64,000 nt of DNA from Micromonospora sp. NBC_00421 (GCF_036017915.1 NZ_CP107929.1:124001-188000); one strand, 5' to 3'; counted from the first letter of the stretch, positions 26,031-35,219 are shown. Notes: a model not told the origin generated them from the letters alone. Program-made: numbers and translations.

Positions 26031-26564
26031 TCACCCGTTGCGGCCGGCAGGGCCGGCGTCGGGGTGCGTCGTACCGTCGTGGCTGTGCTGCCCGGCGGCC
26101 CGCAGTTCGGCGTGCATCTCCCAGGGTGCCTGCGGCAGCGCGTGTCCGGTTTCGAGCAGTGACTTCAGGTTGGCCATGACCGCGGGCCAGCCGGCGGAGA
26201 CGGCTTCGAGATCCTCGTCGGACGGCAGGTTCACGTGCGTGACGGTCAGCCGGACGATGTCCTGGTGCGGTTCGATGAGGAAGGTGACAGTGGAGGCGTC
26301 CGGCCCCGCTTCGGCGTCGACGTCGCCGAAGGTCATGACCAGGCGGGTCGGCGGGGTCGCTTCGAGGACCGTGCCGCCGCCGTCGGCGATGCCCGAGCCG
26401 TCGGTGCGTCGGTGTTCCCATCGGGAGCCGGGTTGCCAGTCGGAGACGTTGCGGTGGCCCCAGTAGGTGCGGGTCAGGTCGGCATCGGTGAGCGCCTCCC
26501 AGACCCGTTCCGGGGCGGCGTGGATGTAGGTCACGTACACGAAGGTCGGTCTGGTGACGCTCAT
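26031..26564 (-). CDS. SRPBCC (AHSA1-type) domain protein
   Basis: A 177-residue protein with the Aha1-C/START-like fold: FVYVTYIHAAPERVWEALTDADLTRTYWGHRNVSDWQPGSRWEHRR, then VTFLIEPHQDIVRLTVTHVNL and GWPAVMANLKSLLETGHAL. Such proteins usually pair with an ArsR-family repressor and bind small hydrophobic ligands. ATG 26564 is chosen as the domain start. The same frame is open upstream and encodes the remnant of just such an ArsR regulator, so the protein may be translated from further up as a truncated fusion. Its original promoter and operator are missing. Confidence 0.82.
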   Translation of the reverse strand: MSVTRPTFVYVTYIHAAPERVWEALTDADLTRTYWGHRNVSDWQPGSRWEHRRTDGSGIADGGGTVLEATPPTRLVMTFGDVDAEAGPDASTVTFLIEPHQDIVRLTVTHVNLPSDEDLEAVSAGWPAVMANLKSLLETGHALPQAPWEMHAELRAAGQHSHDGTTHPDAGPAGRNG

Positions 26565-26774
26565 CTGCGGCTCCTCTGCCTGTCGGCGGATCGCGTCGAG
26601 CACCCGTAGCCGGGGTTCCTCGAACGCGGCGATCCAGCGTTGCGGCAACTCGTGGATGGGGACGGGGTTGAGGTAGTGCCACTTCTCCCGGCCGTGCCGG
26701 ACGGCCAGGCTGGCTATGGCAGGGGGCAGCGGTCCGCTGGCGATCCTGTGACACTGTCCCCGGATCGGCGGCCG
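26565..26774 (-). pseudogene. decapitated ArsR-family regulator remnant
   Basis: Directly before the SRPBCC start and in the same frame, the minus strand encodes SLAVRHGREKWHYLNPVPIHELPQRWIAAFEEPRLRVLDAIRRQ. I recognise WHYLNPVPIH...RWI...F..PR as the C-terminal end of the ArsR regulators that accompany SRPBCC genes. The upstream helix-turn-helix half (about 60 residues) is absent: the frame hits a stop at 26775-26777, and 44 bp further the divergent LamG gene begins. The regulator has therefore lost its DNA-binding domain, probably when the neighbouring DNA was inserted. Confidence 0.65.
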
Positions 26775-26820
26775 TCATTCCTGTTCGGTCGCGCTGACGA
26801 GTTTCACGGGGGAAGGTTCG

Positions 26821-28446
26821 ATGATCGACGACACTGCTGTCTTTCGCTCTGCCTGGAGTTCGACCGGCAGGGCCACCCTGAGCCTGGCCACGATCGTCGC
26901 CGCCACGCTGCTGCCCCTCGGCGTGGCGACCGAGGCGGATGCCGGTCCCCGCGTCACCATCCTCGATCGGCCGTCCCCGGCGACGGCGATGTGGGGGCTG
27001 GAGGCGCTCCCCGGCGTGACCCGGGAGCAGGCGCTCGCCGACAGGCAGCCTGCGTCGGGCGGCGACAGCCCGCTGACCGGCACCAGCATCAGCTGGCAGG
27101 ACGACGCCCGGCTGCTCGGCGTTCAGACGGTCGCCTTCGACGGCGCGTCGTCCTCCCTGTCCGCGTCGCCGTCGACTCTGGACACCGCCGGGACGTTCTC
27201 CCTCGCCACCTGGGTGCGGCTCACCGACACCTCGGTCAGCCGGGTATTCGCCAGCAAGGCCGGCACCCACGGGGCCACCTTCTCGGTCGGCTACGACAAG
27301 GCGAGCAACCGGTGGCAGGTGCGGATGCCGTCGAAGAGCGGCAACCGCGGCAGGCTGGCGGTCGCCCGGTCGACGTCGACGCCGGCGATCGGGCTCTGGA
27401 CCCACCTGGCGGTGGTGCACGACGCCGCCGCGCACACCCTCACCCTTCGGGTGGACGGGGTGGCCGAATCGGTGGCAGGCAACGTGACAGGCGTCAACGA
27501 CCCGGCCGGGGAGTTCCGGTTGGGCCGTGGCGACACCGCCTGGTGGCAGGGAAACCTGGCCGAGGCCCGGGTGTACGATCGGGCGCTGGTGGGGCAGGAC
27601 TTCACCGGCTGGTTCGCCGCCGACCCGGCCTCCGGCGGGTTCTCGGAGCCGGGTCTGCTGCGGGCACCGCTGGTCGGGTGGTGGTACTTCGGGGGTGGCA
27701 CCTCGTGCTACGAGGAGGACCTCGATCCGACCCTCTGCTCCGTGCCGGACAGCAGCGCCTTCGGGCGCCAGCTCGCCCTGACCAAGGGCAGTTTCATCAC
27801 CGACTCGGCTCGGGGCCCGGCTCTCGATCTCGACGACCGGCACTGGATCGACGACCCGTCCGATCCGCACTTCGGTGAGGCGACCCAGGAGTACGGGCGT
27901 ACCCAGATCAACCTCGGTGAGCCGCAGAATCCGGTCTGGCAGGACGGGCCGGTGCTCCGCACCGACCAGTCGTTCACGGTCTCGACCTGGGTGCGGCTCG
28001 ACCCGGCGCGGGGTGCTCAGTCGGTCCTCTCCCAGGACGACGGGGACCGCAGCGTGTTCCGGCTGGCGTACGAACCGGCCGACGGCGGGCGGTGGGTGTT
28101 CCGGGTGAGCGCCGGAGCCGATGACTCCGCGACCACCACGGCGACCGCGCCGGCAACCGGGGTCGACCAGTGGCACCAGCTCGTCGCGGTCCTCGATGCC
28201 ACCCACCGGCAGGTGCGGCTGTACGTCGACGGGACGTCGGCCGGCGCGGTGGGCCTGCATCCCGCCTGGCAGCTCCACCAGGCGACCGGTTCCCTGCTGG
28301 TGGGTCGGTCGACCGCCTCGGCGGGACCGGACGGATGGCTGTACGGGCAGCTCAGCGATCTCGGTGTCTACCAGGGCGTGTTCAGTGACGCCGACGTCCA
28401 GCGCCACTACGCCGAACAGCAGATCCGGGAGCCGGGCCTGAGCTGA
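26821..28446 (+). CDS. secreted protein with two LamG-like jelly-roll domains
   Basis: A 541-residue protein. A hydrophobic export segment (about residues 18-41, ATLSLATIVAATLLPLGVATEADA) is followed by two concanavalin-like/LamG domains, roughly 100-260 and 345-530. Each has the signature FSLATWVRL or FTVSTWVRL, a central WTHLAVVHDA or WHQLVAVLDA and a terminal GxLAEARVYDRAL or GQLSDLGVYQGVF. It probably binds carbohydrate or protein outside the cell; no catalytic domain is seen. A Cys pair (TSCYEEDLDPTLCS) lies between the domains. The ribosome site gggggaagg precedes ATG 26821. Confidence 0.82.
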   Translation: MIDDTAVFRSAWSSTGRATLSLATIVAATLLPLGVATEADAGPRVTILDRPSPATAMWGLEALPGVTREQALADRQPASGGDSPLTGTSISWQDDARLLGVQTVAFDGASSSLSASPSTLDTAGTFSLATWVRLTDTSVSRVFASKAGTHGATFSVGYDKASNRWQVRMPSKSGNRGRLAVARSTSTPAIGLWTHLAVVHDAAAHTLTLRVDGVAESVAGNVTGVNDPAGEFRLGRGDTAWWQGNLAEARVYDRALVGQDFTGWFAADPASGGFSEPGLLRAPLVGWWYFGGGTSCYEEDLDPTLCSVPDSSAFGRQLALTKGSFITDSARGPALDLDDRHWIDDPSDPHFGEATQEYGRTQINLGEPQNPVWQDGPVLRTDQSFTVSTWVRLDPARGAQSVLSQDDGDRSVFRLAYEPADGGRWVFRVSAGADDSATTTATAPATGVDQWHQLVAVLDATHRQVRLYVDGTSAGAVGLHPAWQLHQATGSLLVGRSTASAGPDGWLYGQLSDLGVYQGVFSDADVQRHYAEQQIREPGLS

Positions 28447-28456
28447 TCCGCTCGGA

Positions 28457-28490
28457 GAGCTCCCCCGCCCGGCACCGGGCGGGGGAGCTC
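28457..28490 (+). terminator. strong intrinsic terminator after the LamG gene
   Basis: A 15-bp perfect stem (28457-28471 with 28476-28490; arm gagctcccccgcccg), 4-nt loop and tail ttgtt, 10 bp after the stop. It is the clearest rho-independent terminator in the window. Confidence 0.88.
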
Positions 28491-28528
28491 TTGTTCAGCT
28501 GGCCGGCCACGGGGTCGGGCCGGATGGC

Positions 28529-28550
28529 GGTCCACCTCCGGAGGTGGACC
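28529..28550. terminator. 22-bp perfect dyad before the esterase stop
   Basis: ggtccacctcc and its complement ggaggtggacc are adjacent with no spacer (28529-28550), 7 bp beyond the stop of the minus-strand esterase. It may end that transcript or act as a binding site. Confidence 0.55.
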
Positions 28551-28557
28551 GTGTCGG

Positions 28558-29961
28558 TCAGGCGACCGTGCAGGCAGCGCCGTTGAGGGCGAACGAGGTG
28601 GGCTTGGCGGTGTTGCCTGTGTGGTTGGCCTGGAACCCGATGTCGATCGACCCGCCTGCCGGGATGGCGGCGTTGTAGCTGGCGTTGCGGGCCGTCACCT
28701 GCCCCGACGAGGGCGAGTAGCTGGCGTTCCAGCCGGAGGTGATGGTCTGCCCGCCGGGCAGGGTGAAGACCAGGGACCAGCCGCTGACGGCACTGACGCC
28801 GGTGTTGGTGATGGTCAGGTTCTCGGTCAGGCCGGAGTTCCAGGCGTTGACGGTCGCGGTGACCCGGCAGGCCCCGGAGCTGGGCGGCGTGGTCGGCGGG
28901 GGAGTGGTCGGGACGGGCGGGGTGGTCGCCGGCGGGGTGGTAGCGGGCGGAGTGGTGGCCGGCGGGGTGGTCGGCACCGGCGGGGTGGTCACCGGCGGCG
29001 TGGTCGGGTTCGGGTTGGTCAGGCCGAAGAACTGCAGGGCGACGGCGGCCATCCCGCCGGAGGGGAGGCTGTGCCCCGCCCCCTGGACGCTGTACGCCTC
29101 GACCAGGACGTTACCGCTGGCGTCGGCGTACCGGCGGCGGTTCCAGTTGGTCTGCGGGGTGTCGGTGGAGGTGGGGGTCTGGCTGAGCCCGAACACGTTG
29201 GTCCACTGCTCGATGGTCTCCTGGAGCAGCGAGTACGGCACCAGGGTGTCGGCGGTGCCGTGCCACAGCTGCACCTTCGGGCGCGGACCGGAGTAACCGG
29301 GGTACGCCTGCTGGCGGACCGCGTCGCCCCACTGCTGCGGGGTGCGGTTCATGTTCCCGCCGGTGCACTGGCTGGCACCGGGCGGGTAGTCGGCAGCGTT
29401 GGCGAAGCAGTTGTAGGGCACCCCCATGAACGCGGCCCCGGCGGCGAACACGTCGGGGTAGAGCGCCAGCATGTGGTTGGTCATCATGCCGCCGGACGAG
29501 CTGCCGGTGGCGTACACCCGACGGGGGTCGCCGCCGTACTGCCGCTCGGTGTAGTTGATCATCGAGACGATCGACACCGGGTCGCTGCCGCCGCCCCGGC
29601 GCTTCGCGGCGTCCGACCAGGTGTCGAAGCAGTTGCCGAAGCCGGCCTGCTGGGTGGCGGACGGGTAGATCACGATGTAGCCGTACCGGTCGGCCAGCGA
29701 GGCGAACTCGCTGCTGGAGTAGAAGCCGGGGCCGGTGCCGCCGCAGCCGTGCATGGCCACCACGATCGCCGGGTTGGTCGGGCGGGTGTTCGGCACGTAG
29801 ATGTGCATCCGCATCCGGCCGGGGTTGTCGCCGAAGCTGGTCACCTCGACCAACGACGCGGCGTACGCCGGTTGGAGCGTCGGTATCACCAGGGCGGCTG
29901 CCGCCAGCGTCGCCACCAGTGGCGCCGCCAGGGCGAGCAGCATCTTCCGTCTGATTCTCAT
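28558..29961 (-). CDS. secreted CE1/PHB-depolymerase-family esterase with CBM2
   Basis: A 467-residue exported esterase. The signal peptide ends near AYAASLVEV. The alpha/beta-hydrolase domain (about 40-315) shows the oxyanion motif HGCGGTG, nucleophile Ser in GSSSGGM, Asp in HGTADTLVP and His in GAGHSLPSGG. A Thr-Pro-rich linker (repeated TTPPATTPP, about 318-362) joins a cellulose-binding CBM2 (CRVTATVNAWNSGLTENLTITNTG...GWSLVFTLPGGQ). This is the layout of acetyl-xylan or feruloyl esterases acting on plant polysaccharide. The linker repeats are low-complexity DNA. The promoter is probably the TTGACA element at 30121. Confidence 0.9.
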   Translation of the reverse strand: MRIRRKMLLALAAPLVATLAAAALVIPTLQPAYAASLVEVTSFGDNPGRMRMHIYVPNTRPTNPAIVVAMHGCGGTGPGFYSSSEFASLADRYGYIVIYPSATQQAGFGNCFDTWSDAAKRRGGGSDPVSIVSMINYTERQYGGDPRRVYATGSSSGGMMTNHMLALYPDVFAAGAAFMGVPYNCFANAADYPPGASQCTGGNMNRTPQQWGDAVRQQAYPGYSGPRPKVQLWHGTADTLVPYSLLQETIEQWTNVFGLSQTPTSTDTPQTNWNRRRYADASGNVLVEAYSVQGAGHSLPSGGMAAVALQFFGLTNPNPTTPPVTTPPVPTTPPATTPPATTPPATTPPVPTTPPPTTPPSSGACRVTATVNAWNSGLTENLTITNTGVSAVSGWSLVFTLPGGQTITSGWNASYSPSSGQVTARNASYNAAIPAGGSIDIGFQANHTGNTAKPTSFALNGAACTVA

Positions 29962-30097
29962 GGGTGTGACTCCCTCACAGATCGAGATCGGCCGCGCGTC
30001 CGTGCGGCACGGGTGCGCCCGGTTGCCCGTGTCGTCCGCGCCGGCCCACTACTGCTGGTATGCCCTGCTCCGGCCCAGGTGGCATTGCATGGCACTT

Positions 30098-30126
30098 AGT
30101 GTTCTCCTCGGTCAGACAAGTGTCAA
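30098..30126 (-). promoter_or_regulatory. candidate promoter of the esterase gene
   Basis: On the minus strand TTGACA (30126-30121) is followed by a 17-nt spacer and AACACT (30103-30098). The -35 box is a perfect consensus. It would give a leader of about 130 nt. A tcgaatgacctcga dyad (30127-30140) abuts the -35 box and could be an operator. Confidence 0.5.
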
Positions 30127-30262
30127 TCGAATGACCTCGATACAATATGCGGTCGCCGGTTTCGGTCCCGGCCCACACCGGATCCGTGCCCCGGTAGGCG
30201 GGCCCGATGCTGCCGTCTACAGTCGATGCCACCGTCACCGAGCCGAGCCCGGAGCGTCCCCT

Positions 30263-31285
30263 GTGCCACACCCGTTCGACATCGAGGAGATCTTTCCCGA
30301 CGACGGGGACCACCAGGTTCGGCTGCCCCGGCGGCAGGCCGGCAACTCGCCCCAGGGCGTCGCGGTGACCCTGCTGGCCGACTACACCCTGCGGACCCGG
30401 GCATGGCTGCCGTCCGCCGCCATCGTCGCGCTGCTCGCCGAGTCCGACGTCAGCCCGGCCGGTGCGCGGACCGTGATCAGCCGGCTGGCCCGCCGGGGCG
30501 TACTGGAAGGAAGCCGGCAGGGGCGGCGCAGCTCGTACCGGCTCAGCCGGTCCGCCGCCGTCAGCCTCTCCGTCGGCGGCAGCTGGGTCATGGCCGCCAC
30601 CACCACTACCCAACCGTGGGACGAGTGCTGGACGCTCGTCGCCTTCTCCCTGCCCCAGGAGCGCAGCGCGCAGCGGCGGGCGCTGCGCGGGCGGCTCCGG
30701 TGGCTGGGTTACGCGCCGCTGTACGACGGGCTGTGGATCTCGCCGCACGAGTTGACCCCGAAGGCGCGCGCCCAGCTCACCCAGCTCCACCTCGGCGCGG
30801 TCACCGTGTTCCGGGGCCGCCGGGTCGACCTCGACGCGGTCGCCGGCCGCGACCCGCTCGACGCCTGGGACGTCGCCGCGGTCGCCGCACAGTACGAGAG
30901 CTTCCTGCGGCGGTGGCGGCCGATCCTGCCCCGGATCACCGCCGGTCAGGTCGACGGCGCGGAGGCGGTCCGGGCCCGGACCGAGGTGATGGACACCTTC
31001 CGGCGCTTCCCCACCCTCGATCCCCAGCTACCGCTGCGGCTGCTTCCCACCGGTTGGCTGCGCGGCCCCGCCCGGGAGACCTTCGCCGCCGTCTACGACG
31101 GGCTCGCCGACACCGCCGAGCGGCACGTCCGGGCCGTCGTGGCGCGGTTCACCGACGGCACGTACGCCGACGTCCGGGCACACACCACCGCCGACCTCCT
31201 CGCCGGGGTGTGCCCCACCGAACCCGGAAGCCCCGCCCCACGCGTGGCCGCCACCGACCTGGCGGAGTCGTCCCCCGCGCACTGA
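30263..31285 (+). CDS. PaaX-family transcriptional regulator
   Basis: A 340-residue regulator. The N-terminal winged helix (about 35-90) reads LLADYTLRTRAWLPSAAIVALLAESDVSPAGARTVISRLARRGVLE. The PaaX central region has WDECWTLVAFSLPQERSAQRRALRGRLRWLGYAPLYDGLWISP and the C-terminal part holds RFPTLDPQLPLRLLPTGWLR. PaaX proteins usually repress phenylacetate genes by binding phenylacetyl-CoA, but none are nearby; many actinomycete paralogues regulate other things. GTG 30263 has GGAG 8 nt upstream. It is divergent from the esterase gene and may control it, which is inference from position. Confidence 0.87.
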   Translation: MPHPFDIEEIFPDDGDHQVRLPRRQAGNSPQGVAVTLLADYTLRTRAWLPSAAIVALLAESDVSPAGARTVISRLARRGVLEGSRQGRRSSYRLSRSAAVSLSVGGSWVMAATTTTQPWDECWTLVAFSLPQERSAQRRALRGRLRWLGYAPLYDGLWISPHELTPKARAQLTQLHLGAVTVFRGRRVDLDAVAGRDPLDAWDVAAVAAQYESFLRRWRPILPRITAGQVDGAEAVRARTEVMDTFRRFPTLDPQLPLRLLPTGWLRGPARETFAAVYDGLADTAERHVRAVVARFTDGTYADVRAHTTADLLAGVCPTEPGSPAPRVAATDLAESSPAH

Positions 31286-31326
31286 CCCGACCATCGTCGG
31301 TCACCCGGTGCGGACCACGGTCGGGC

Positions 31327-34300
31327 TCACCGGCGGCGGGCCCGGTCCAGCACCTCCTCGGCGGTGAGCGGGCTGCGTGGATGGTGGCTGAGCGACAGCG
31401 GGGTACGGATCTTCACCGGTGCGGCACCCTCGGCGGCGAGGTAGAACTCGCCGGTGGTGAGCCGGGAGATGTCGGCGACGTCGCCGCCCTTGGCCTTCGC
31501 CATCTCCCGGGCGGCCTCCATCTGGATCGGGCTGTTCAGCCGGCCGTAGAGCTGGGTCGCCGCGTTGCCCGGGATCCGGTTGTGCAGCCCCTTGGGTGAC
31601 TGGGTGGCGAAGACCAGGCCCAGGCCGTACTTGCGGGCCTGCGCGGCCAGCGCCAGCGTGCTCTGGGTGCAGGCGGTCATCGCGCCGGACGGGGCGAACG
31701 TCTGTGCCTCGTCCATCACGAGCAGCCCGAGCAGCGGCCGGTCGTTCGCCGGGTGCTTCTTGATCCAGGCGAAGAGCGCCATCTGCAACTGGTTGACGAA
31801 GCCCTGCCGGGCCTCGTCGGACGGCAGCCCGACCAGGCTGATGACGGAGATCCTGGCCCGCCGGCCCGGCTCGGGGGTGAGCAGCAGCCCCGGGTCCACC
31901 GGGCTGCCCTCGCCGCCGAACAGCGGATCGTTGACCATAGCCGCCGCCAACGACTGCGCGAGCCCGACGCCGATCTTGTCCGCCCCGTCGATGTCCAGCA
32001 ACCCGTCCGGCAGGTCGGCGAGGGTGTCGATCAGCCCCTGCACCCGGGTGCCGCCCCGCCGGCCGTAGTGCTCGACGGCCTTGCGCAACACGGCGAGACC
32101 GAGGTGGACCTTGCTGGTACGACCGGTGAGCTGGGCGCGGGGCGCGAGCGACGCGACAGCGGCCTCCACGGCCTCGTGGAACTCGTCCGGGTCGTCGAGC
32201 ACGCTGCGGAAATCCGGCAGCGGCTGGAAGCTCAGCGGGCGTCCCGACGACCGGCGCGGCGTCCACACCCGGATGTCGGTCCCGGCGAGGTACTCCCGGG
32301 CCTTCTCCGCGTCCCCGGCCCGCCAGTCCGGCGGCGGCTCCGGCCACTCGTCACCGAGCCGGGCCAGGTCGTTGTTGGGATCGAGGACGATGGCGGAGAC
32401 CCCGGCGAGGGCACACTCCTCCAGGATCCGCCGGATCAGCACGGTCTTGCCGGAGCCGGAGCCGGCGAAGATGGTGGTGTGCTTGCGGAGGGCTTCCAGG
32501 GAGAGCGGCACGGGCTCACCGGTGCGGTGGTCGTACCCCACGGTGAGCTGCGGACCGGCCTCCCGACCGTCGGCCGGCTGCGGCCCGACCCGCCCCGCGC
32601 CGGGCCGTCCGCCGGGTGACCCGACGTCGACCGGGTCCGTCTCGGGGTCTGCCTCCACCGGTCCTGCACTGACCGGTCCGGCCCGGTCCGGCCGTGCCGT
32701 CGCACCGGCCTGGGCATCGCCGGGAGCATCGGGGAGCCAGTCGGCGACGGAGGCGAGGGCCTGCCGCAACACGGCGATGTCCCGGGTCGGCCGGCGGACG
32801 GTCAGCCAGCCCCTGATGTCGCCGGGTGACTCCGCGAGCATGATCCGGAGGGCACCGAGGATACGCAGATCCTCGTGCCCCAGGGGGAGGACCGTCCCGC
32901 CGGCCTGGGTGAAGGCGGCGATCGCCTGCCGGGTCTTGGCCCCGCCGGACCAGGCGCCGTTGCGGAGCAGGAAGAGCTTGCGTCGGGGCACCCGGGCGTC
33001 GAGCCCCGCCACCGTGCAGGCCTTGCGGAGCCGGGCGAGGGCGGCGATCGCGTGGTGTTCCTCGCTGACCGCCCGGAAACACCAGTGGACCTGGTCCTCG
33101 GTGGCCTCGTCGAGGGTGAGTCGGAGCCGGGCGTGCAGCGGCGGCTGGGCGCTCGGGGGCGGGTCCACGCTGAACGCTCCGCCGTCCTCGCCACGCTCCA
33201 TCACCCAGGCGGTGAGACCCGCGGCGAGCACCCCGGGGGCCAGGCTGTCCTCGCTGTCCCGGCGCAGTGCGCCGGAGACGTCGACCTCGCTCTTGAGCTG
33301 GGCGAACCTCGTGTCGAAGCGCCCCAGATCTGCGCCGGGAGCGGCGCGCGGGCCGGGGGGCTGCGGCTCCGCCGGGTCACCGAGCCGGGTCAGCTCCCGT
33401 ACCTCGCCGGCCGCGAGACAGGCCCGGATGTGCCGGTCGATGTCGATCAGCAACTGCCGGGGGGTCATCCCCTCGGCCTGCGCGAAGGCGTCGGGCTGCA
33501 CCGGCCACGAGGGATGCGGGGGTACGAAGCCGACGTCGGCGAACCGGGCGGCGAGCCGGCGCTCGACGATCTCCCGGGCCAGGGTGGCGTCGTGGATGGT
33601 GGTGAGCCGGGGAGGGGTGCGGAACCGGTCGCTCACCGTCCCCACCGTCCGGCTCCTGATGATCGTCCACGAGGTCGGCAGGCAGGCCACCAGGGTGAGC
33701 GTGCGGCGGGTCAGCTGGCGTAGCGACATCAGGCCGTCGGCGATCCGGGCGTGCACGGCGGCCTGCTCCGGGTCGTCCGGTGCTCCCGGCCGGGCGTGCA
33801 GGACGTCACCGGTGGCCACGGACTGCGCGATGAGGGTGTCGATCTGGTCGACGGCGACCACGGCAGGGCCGGTGAGCGCCAGCAGCCAGGAGAGTTCCTG
33901 GACGATCTGCTGCGCGCTGCGCGGTGCCCGCCGCATGCCCCAGGCGCTGCGTTCCCCCGGTTCCCCCTCCTCGCCGGAGGCGAAGTAGTTCTCCGCGATG
34001 TCCCGGTGCGTGACGTCCTCCGAGGCGCTCAGCGCGAGCGCCCGGGCGGTTTCCCGGCAGGCGCGGGCCACGTGCGGCTCGTGCCCGACCAGCCCCTCGA
34101 CGAACGCGTCCAGGGCCGCCCGGGTCAGCTCGGTGTCACCCATCACCGCCCGCCGGGCCGATCGGGGCGCCCCGACCAGCGAGGAGAGCCGCCGCAGCAG
34201 CAGCCGGAGCTGGCTCTCGCTGCCGGGCGCCGGCCGGGCCAGCCCGTCGAGCATCGAGGCGAGCACACTGTCCCAGAAGCCGTGCGCGTCGAGCAGGCCC

Positions 34301-34572
34301 ACCAGGAAGAAGTAGCCGCCCTGCCGCTGGACCTGCTGTCGGACCCAGCCCAGCAGGTGGGTCTTGCCCGAGCCGCGCTGCCCCTGCAACACCAACCCGA
34401 TCGGGCTGCTGTCGGCGCTGTCCCGGGCGTCGGCGACACCAAGGAGGATGTCGCGGACCACTGTGGTGTGCAGGCCCTCCACGTGGAACGGCGAGGGCCG
34501 CCAGACGTCGTCGGGCACCGGTGCCCAGTCGAACCTGAGCGCCGCCAGGGCAGCGTGCTCCGCCTCGGTCAT
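31327..34572 (-). CDS. dual P-loop ATPase: AAA/STAND-like N-terminus and HerA-like C-terminus
   Basis: A 1081-residue protein with two ATPase modules. The N-terminal module has Walker A GQRGSGKT (64-71), GGYFFLVGLLDAHGFWDSVLASML and Walker B VVAVDQID, resembling Orc/STAND-type AAA proteins. A middle region (about 430-600) has no recognised domain but contains YXRK-like basic segments (ARLRKACTVAGL). After a disordered Pro/Gly linker, the C-terminal module has AGSGSGKT (about 703-710), ILDPNNDL, LLVMDEAQTFAP (about 952) and ATQSPKGLHNRI, typical of HerA/FtsK/DUF87 translocases. It presumably moves on DNA. Its ATG overlaps the winged-helix gene stop by 4 bp, and the set includes a DUF559 nuclease, suggesting a nucleic-acid-targeting complex. 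Confidence 0.8.
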   Translation of the reverse strand: MTEAEHAALAALRFDWAPVPDDVWRPSPFHVEGLHTTVVRDILLGVADARDSADSSPIGLVLQGQRGSGKTHLLGWVRQQVQRQGGYFFLVGLLDAHGFWDSVLASMLDGLARPAPGSESQLRLLLRRLSSLVGAPRSARRAVMGDTELTRAALDAFVEGLVGHEPHVARACRETARALALSASEDVTHRDIAENYFASGEEGEPGERSAWGMRRAPRSAQQIVQELSWLLALTGPAVVAVDQIDTLIAQSVATGDVLHARPGAPDDPEQAAVHARIADGLMSLRQLTRRTLTLVACLPTSWTIIRSRTVGTVSDRFRTPPRLTTIHDATLAREIVERRLAARFADVGFVPPHPSWPVQPDAFAQAEGMTPRQLLIDIDRHIRACLAAGEVRELTRLGDPAEPQPPGPRAAPGADLGRFDTRFAQLKSEVDVSGALRRDSEDSLAPGVLAAGLTAWVMERGEDGGAFSVDPPPSAQPPLHARLRLTLDEATEDQVHWCFRAVSEEHHAIAALARLRKACTVAGLDARVPRRKLFLLRNGAWSGGAKTRQAIAAFTQAGGTVLPLGHEDLRILGALRIMLAESPGDIRGWLTVRRPTRDIAVLRQALASVADWLPDAPGDAQAGATARPDRAGPVSAGPVEADPETDPVDVGSPGGRPGAGRVGPQPADGREAGPQLTVGYDHRTGEPVPLSLEALRKHTTIFAGSGSGKTVLIRRILEECALAGVSAIVLDPNNDLARLGDEWPEPPPDWRAGDAEKAREYLAGTDIRVWTPRRSSGRPLSFQPLPDFRSVLDDPDEFHEAVEAAVASLAPRAQLTGRTSKVHLGLAVLRKAVEHYGRRGGTRVQGLIDTLADLPDGLLDIDGADKIGVGLAQSLAAAMVNDPLFGGEGSPVDPGLLLTPEPGRRARISVISLVGLPSDEARQGFVNQLQMALFAWIKKHPANDRPLLGLLVMDEAQTFAPSGAMTACTQSTLALAAQARKYGLGLVFATQSPKGLHNRIPGNAATQLYGRLNSPIQMEAAREMAKAKGGDVADISRLTTGEFYLAAEGAAPVKIRTPLSLSHHPRSPLTAEEVLDRARRR

Positions 34573-35219
34573 CCCACCCCGATTGCCAGCAGGTGCTTGT
34601 CCTGACCGCCGAGCCGCAGGGCCGCCGCGACGTCCTGCGGGGTCAGCTGCTTCTGGTTCTCCTCCGGGACGATGTCCACGTCCGGCTCGCGTTCCAGTTC
34701 CCGGAGCGCCTCGTCGAGGTCGGCGGTGCCGACGTCGCCGAAGAAGGGCCGCAGCCGGGTAAGGCTGACCCAGGCCCCCGGCTCGGCGGCCAACGCGGCG
34801 TACGCCTGCCGGATCCGGGTACGCAGGACGCCACGCCGGTCCGACCGGGGTGCGGCGGCCCGCACGTCGGTCAGCGCGAACATCTCACCGAACGACTGGT
34901 AGTCGCTGCGCCCCATGACCCGGTCGCGCAGGTTCACCTGCAACGCCGTCAGCGCCCCGCCGAGGATCCGGCCGACCGACGACTGGAAGTTCAGATCCGC
35001 CTGCACCCGGATCCAGCCCTTGTCGCCGAGCTGGTGCAGGAAGGTGTTGCCCTCCCGGCGGCTGTCCAGGTAGCCGAGCCGGTTGAGCTTGTCCCGGTAC
35101 GACTTGCGGACGTCGACGCCGTACCGCTTCTTCAGGTCGGTGTTGGGCACCTCCCGCGCCTCTGCCATCAACACGATCAGGATCGCGGCCTCGGAGGGGG
35201 TGAGGTCATCGCCGGGCAT
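34569..35219 (-). CDS. winged-helix-like protein of the nuclease/ATPase operon
   Basis: A 216-residue soluble protein. Residues 5-60 (LTPSEAAILIVLMAEAREVPNTDLKKRYGVDVRKSYRDKLNRLGYLDSRREG) look like a winged helix-turn-helix; the C-terminal half (WVSLTRLRPFFGDVGTADLDEALRELEREPDVDIVPEENQKQLT) resembles a second one. I do not recognise a named family. It could be a DNA-binding adaptor or a regulator of the operon. ATG 35219 overlaps the DUF559 gene by 14 bp, and the stop overlaps the ATPase ATG by 4 bp, so the three proteins are made together. Confidence 0.75.
   Translation of the reverse strand: MPGDDLTPSEAAILIVLMAEAREVPNTDLKKRYGVDVRKSYRDKLNRLGYLDSRREGNTFLHQLGDKGWIRVQADLNFQSSVGRILGGALTALQVNLRDRVMGRSDYQSFGEMFALTDVRAAAPRSDRRGVLRTRIRQAYAALAAEPGAWVSLTRLRPFFGDVGTADLDEALRELEREPDVDIVPEENQKQLTPQDVAAALRLGGQDKHLLAIGVG

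Noticed and set aside
25863..26162. A 99-residue frame with a hydrophobic segment after the short membrane protein
   Set aside because: Its 3' half overlaps the SRPBCC gene antisense, it has no ribosome site or recognised domain, and only about 50 codons are free of overlap.
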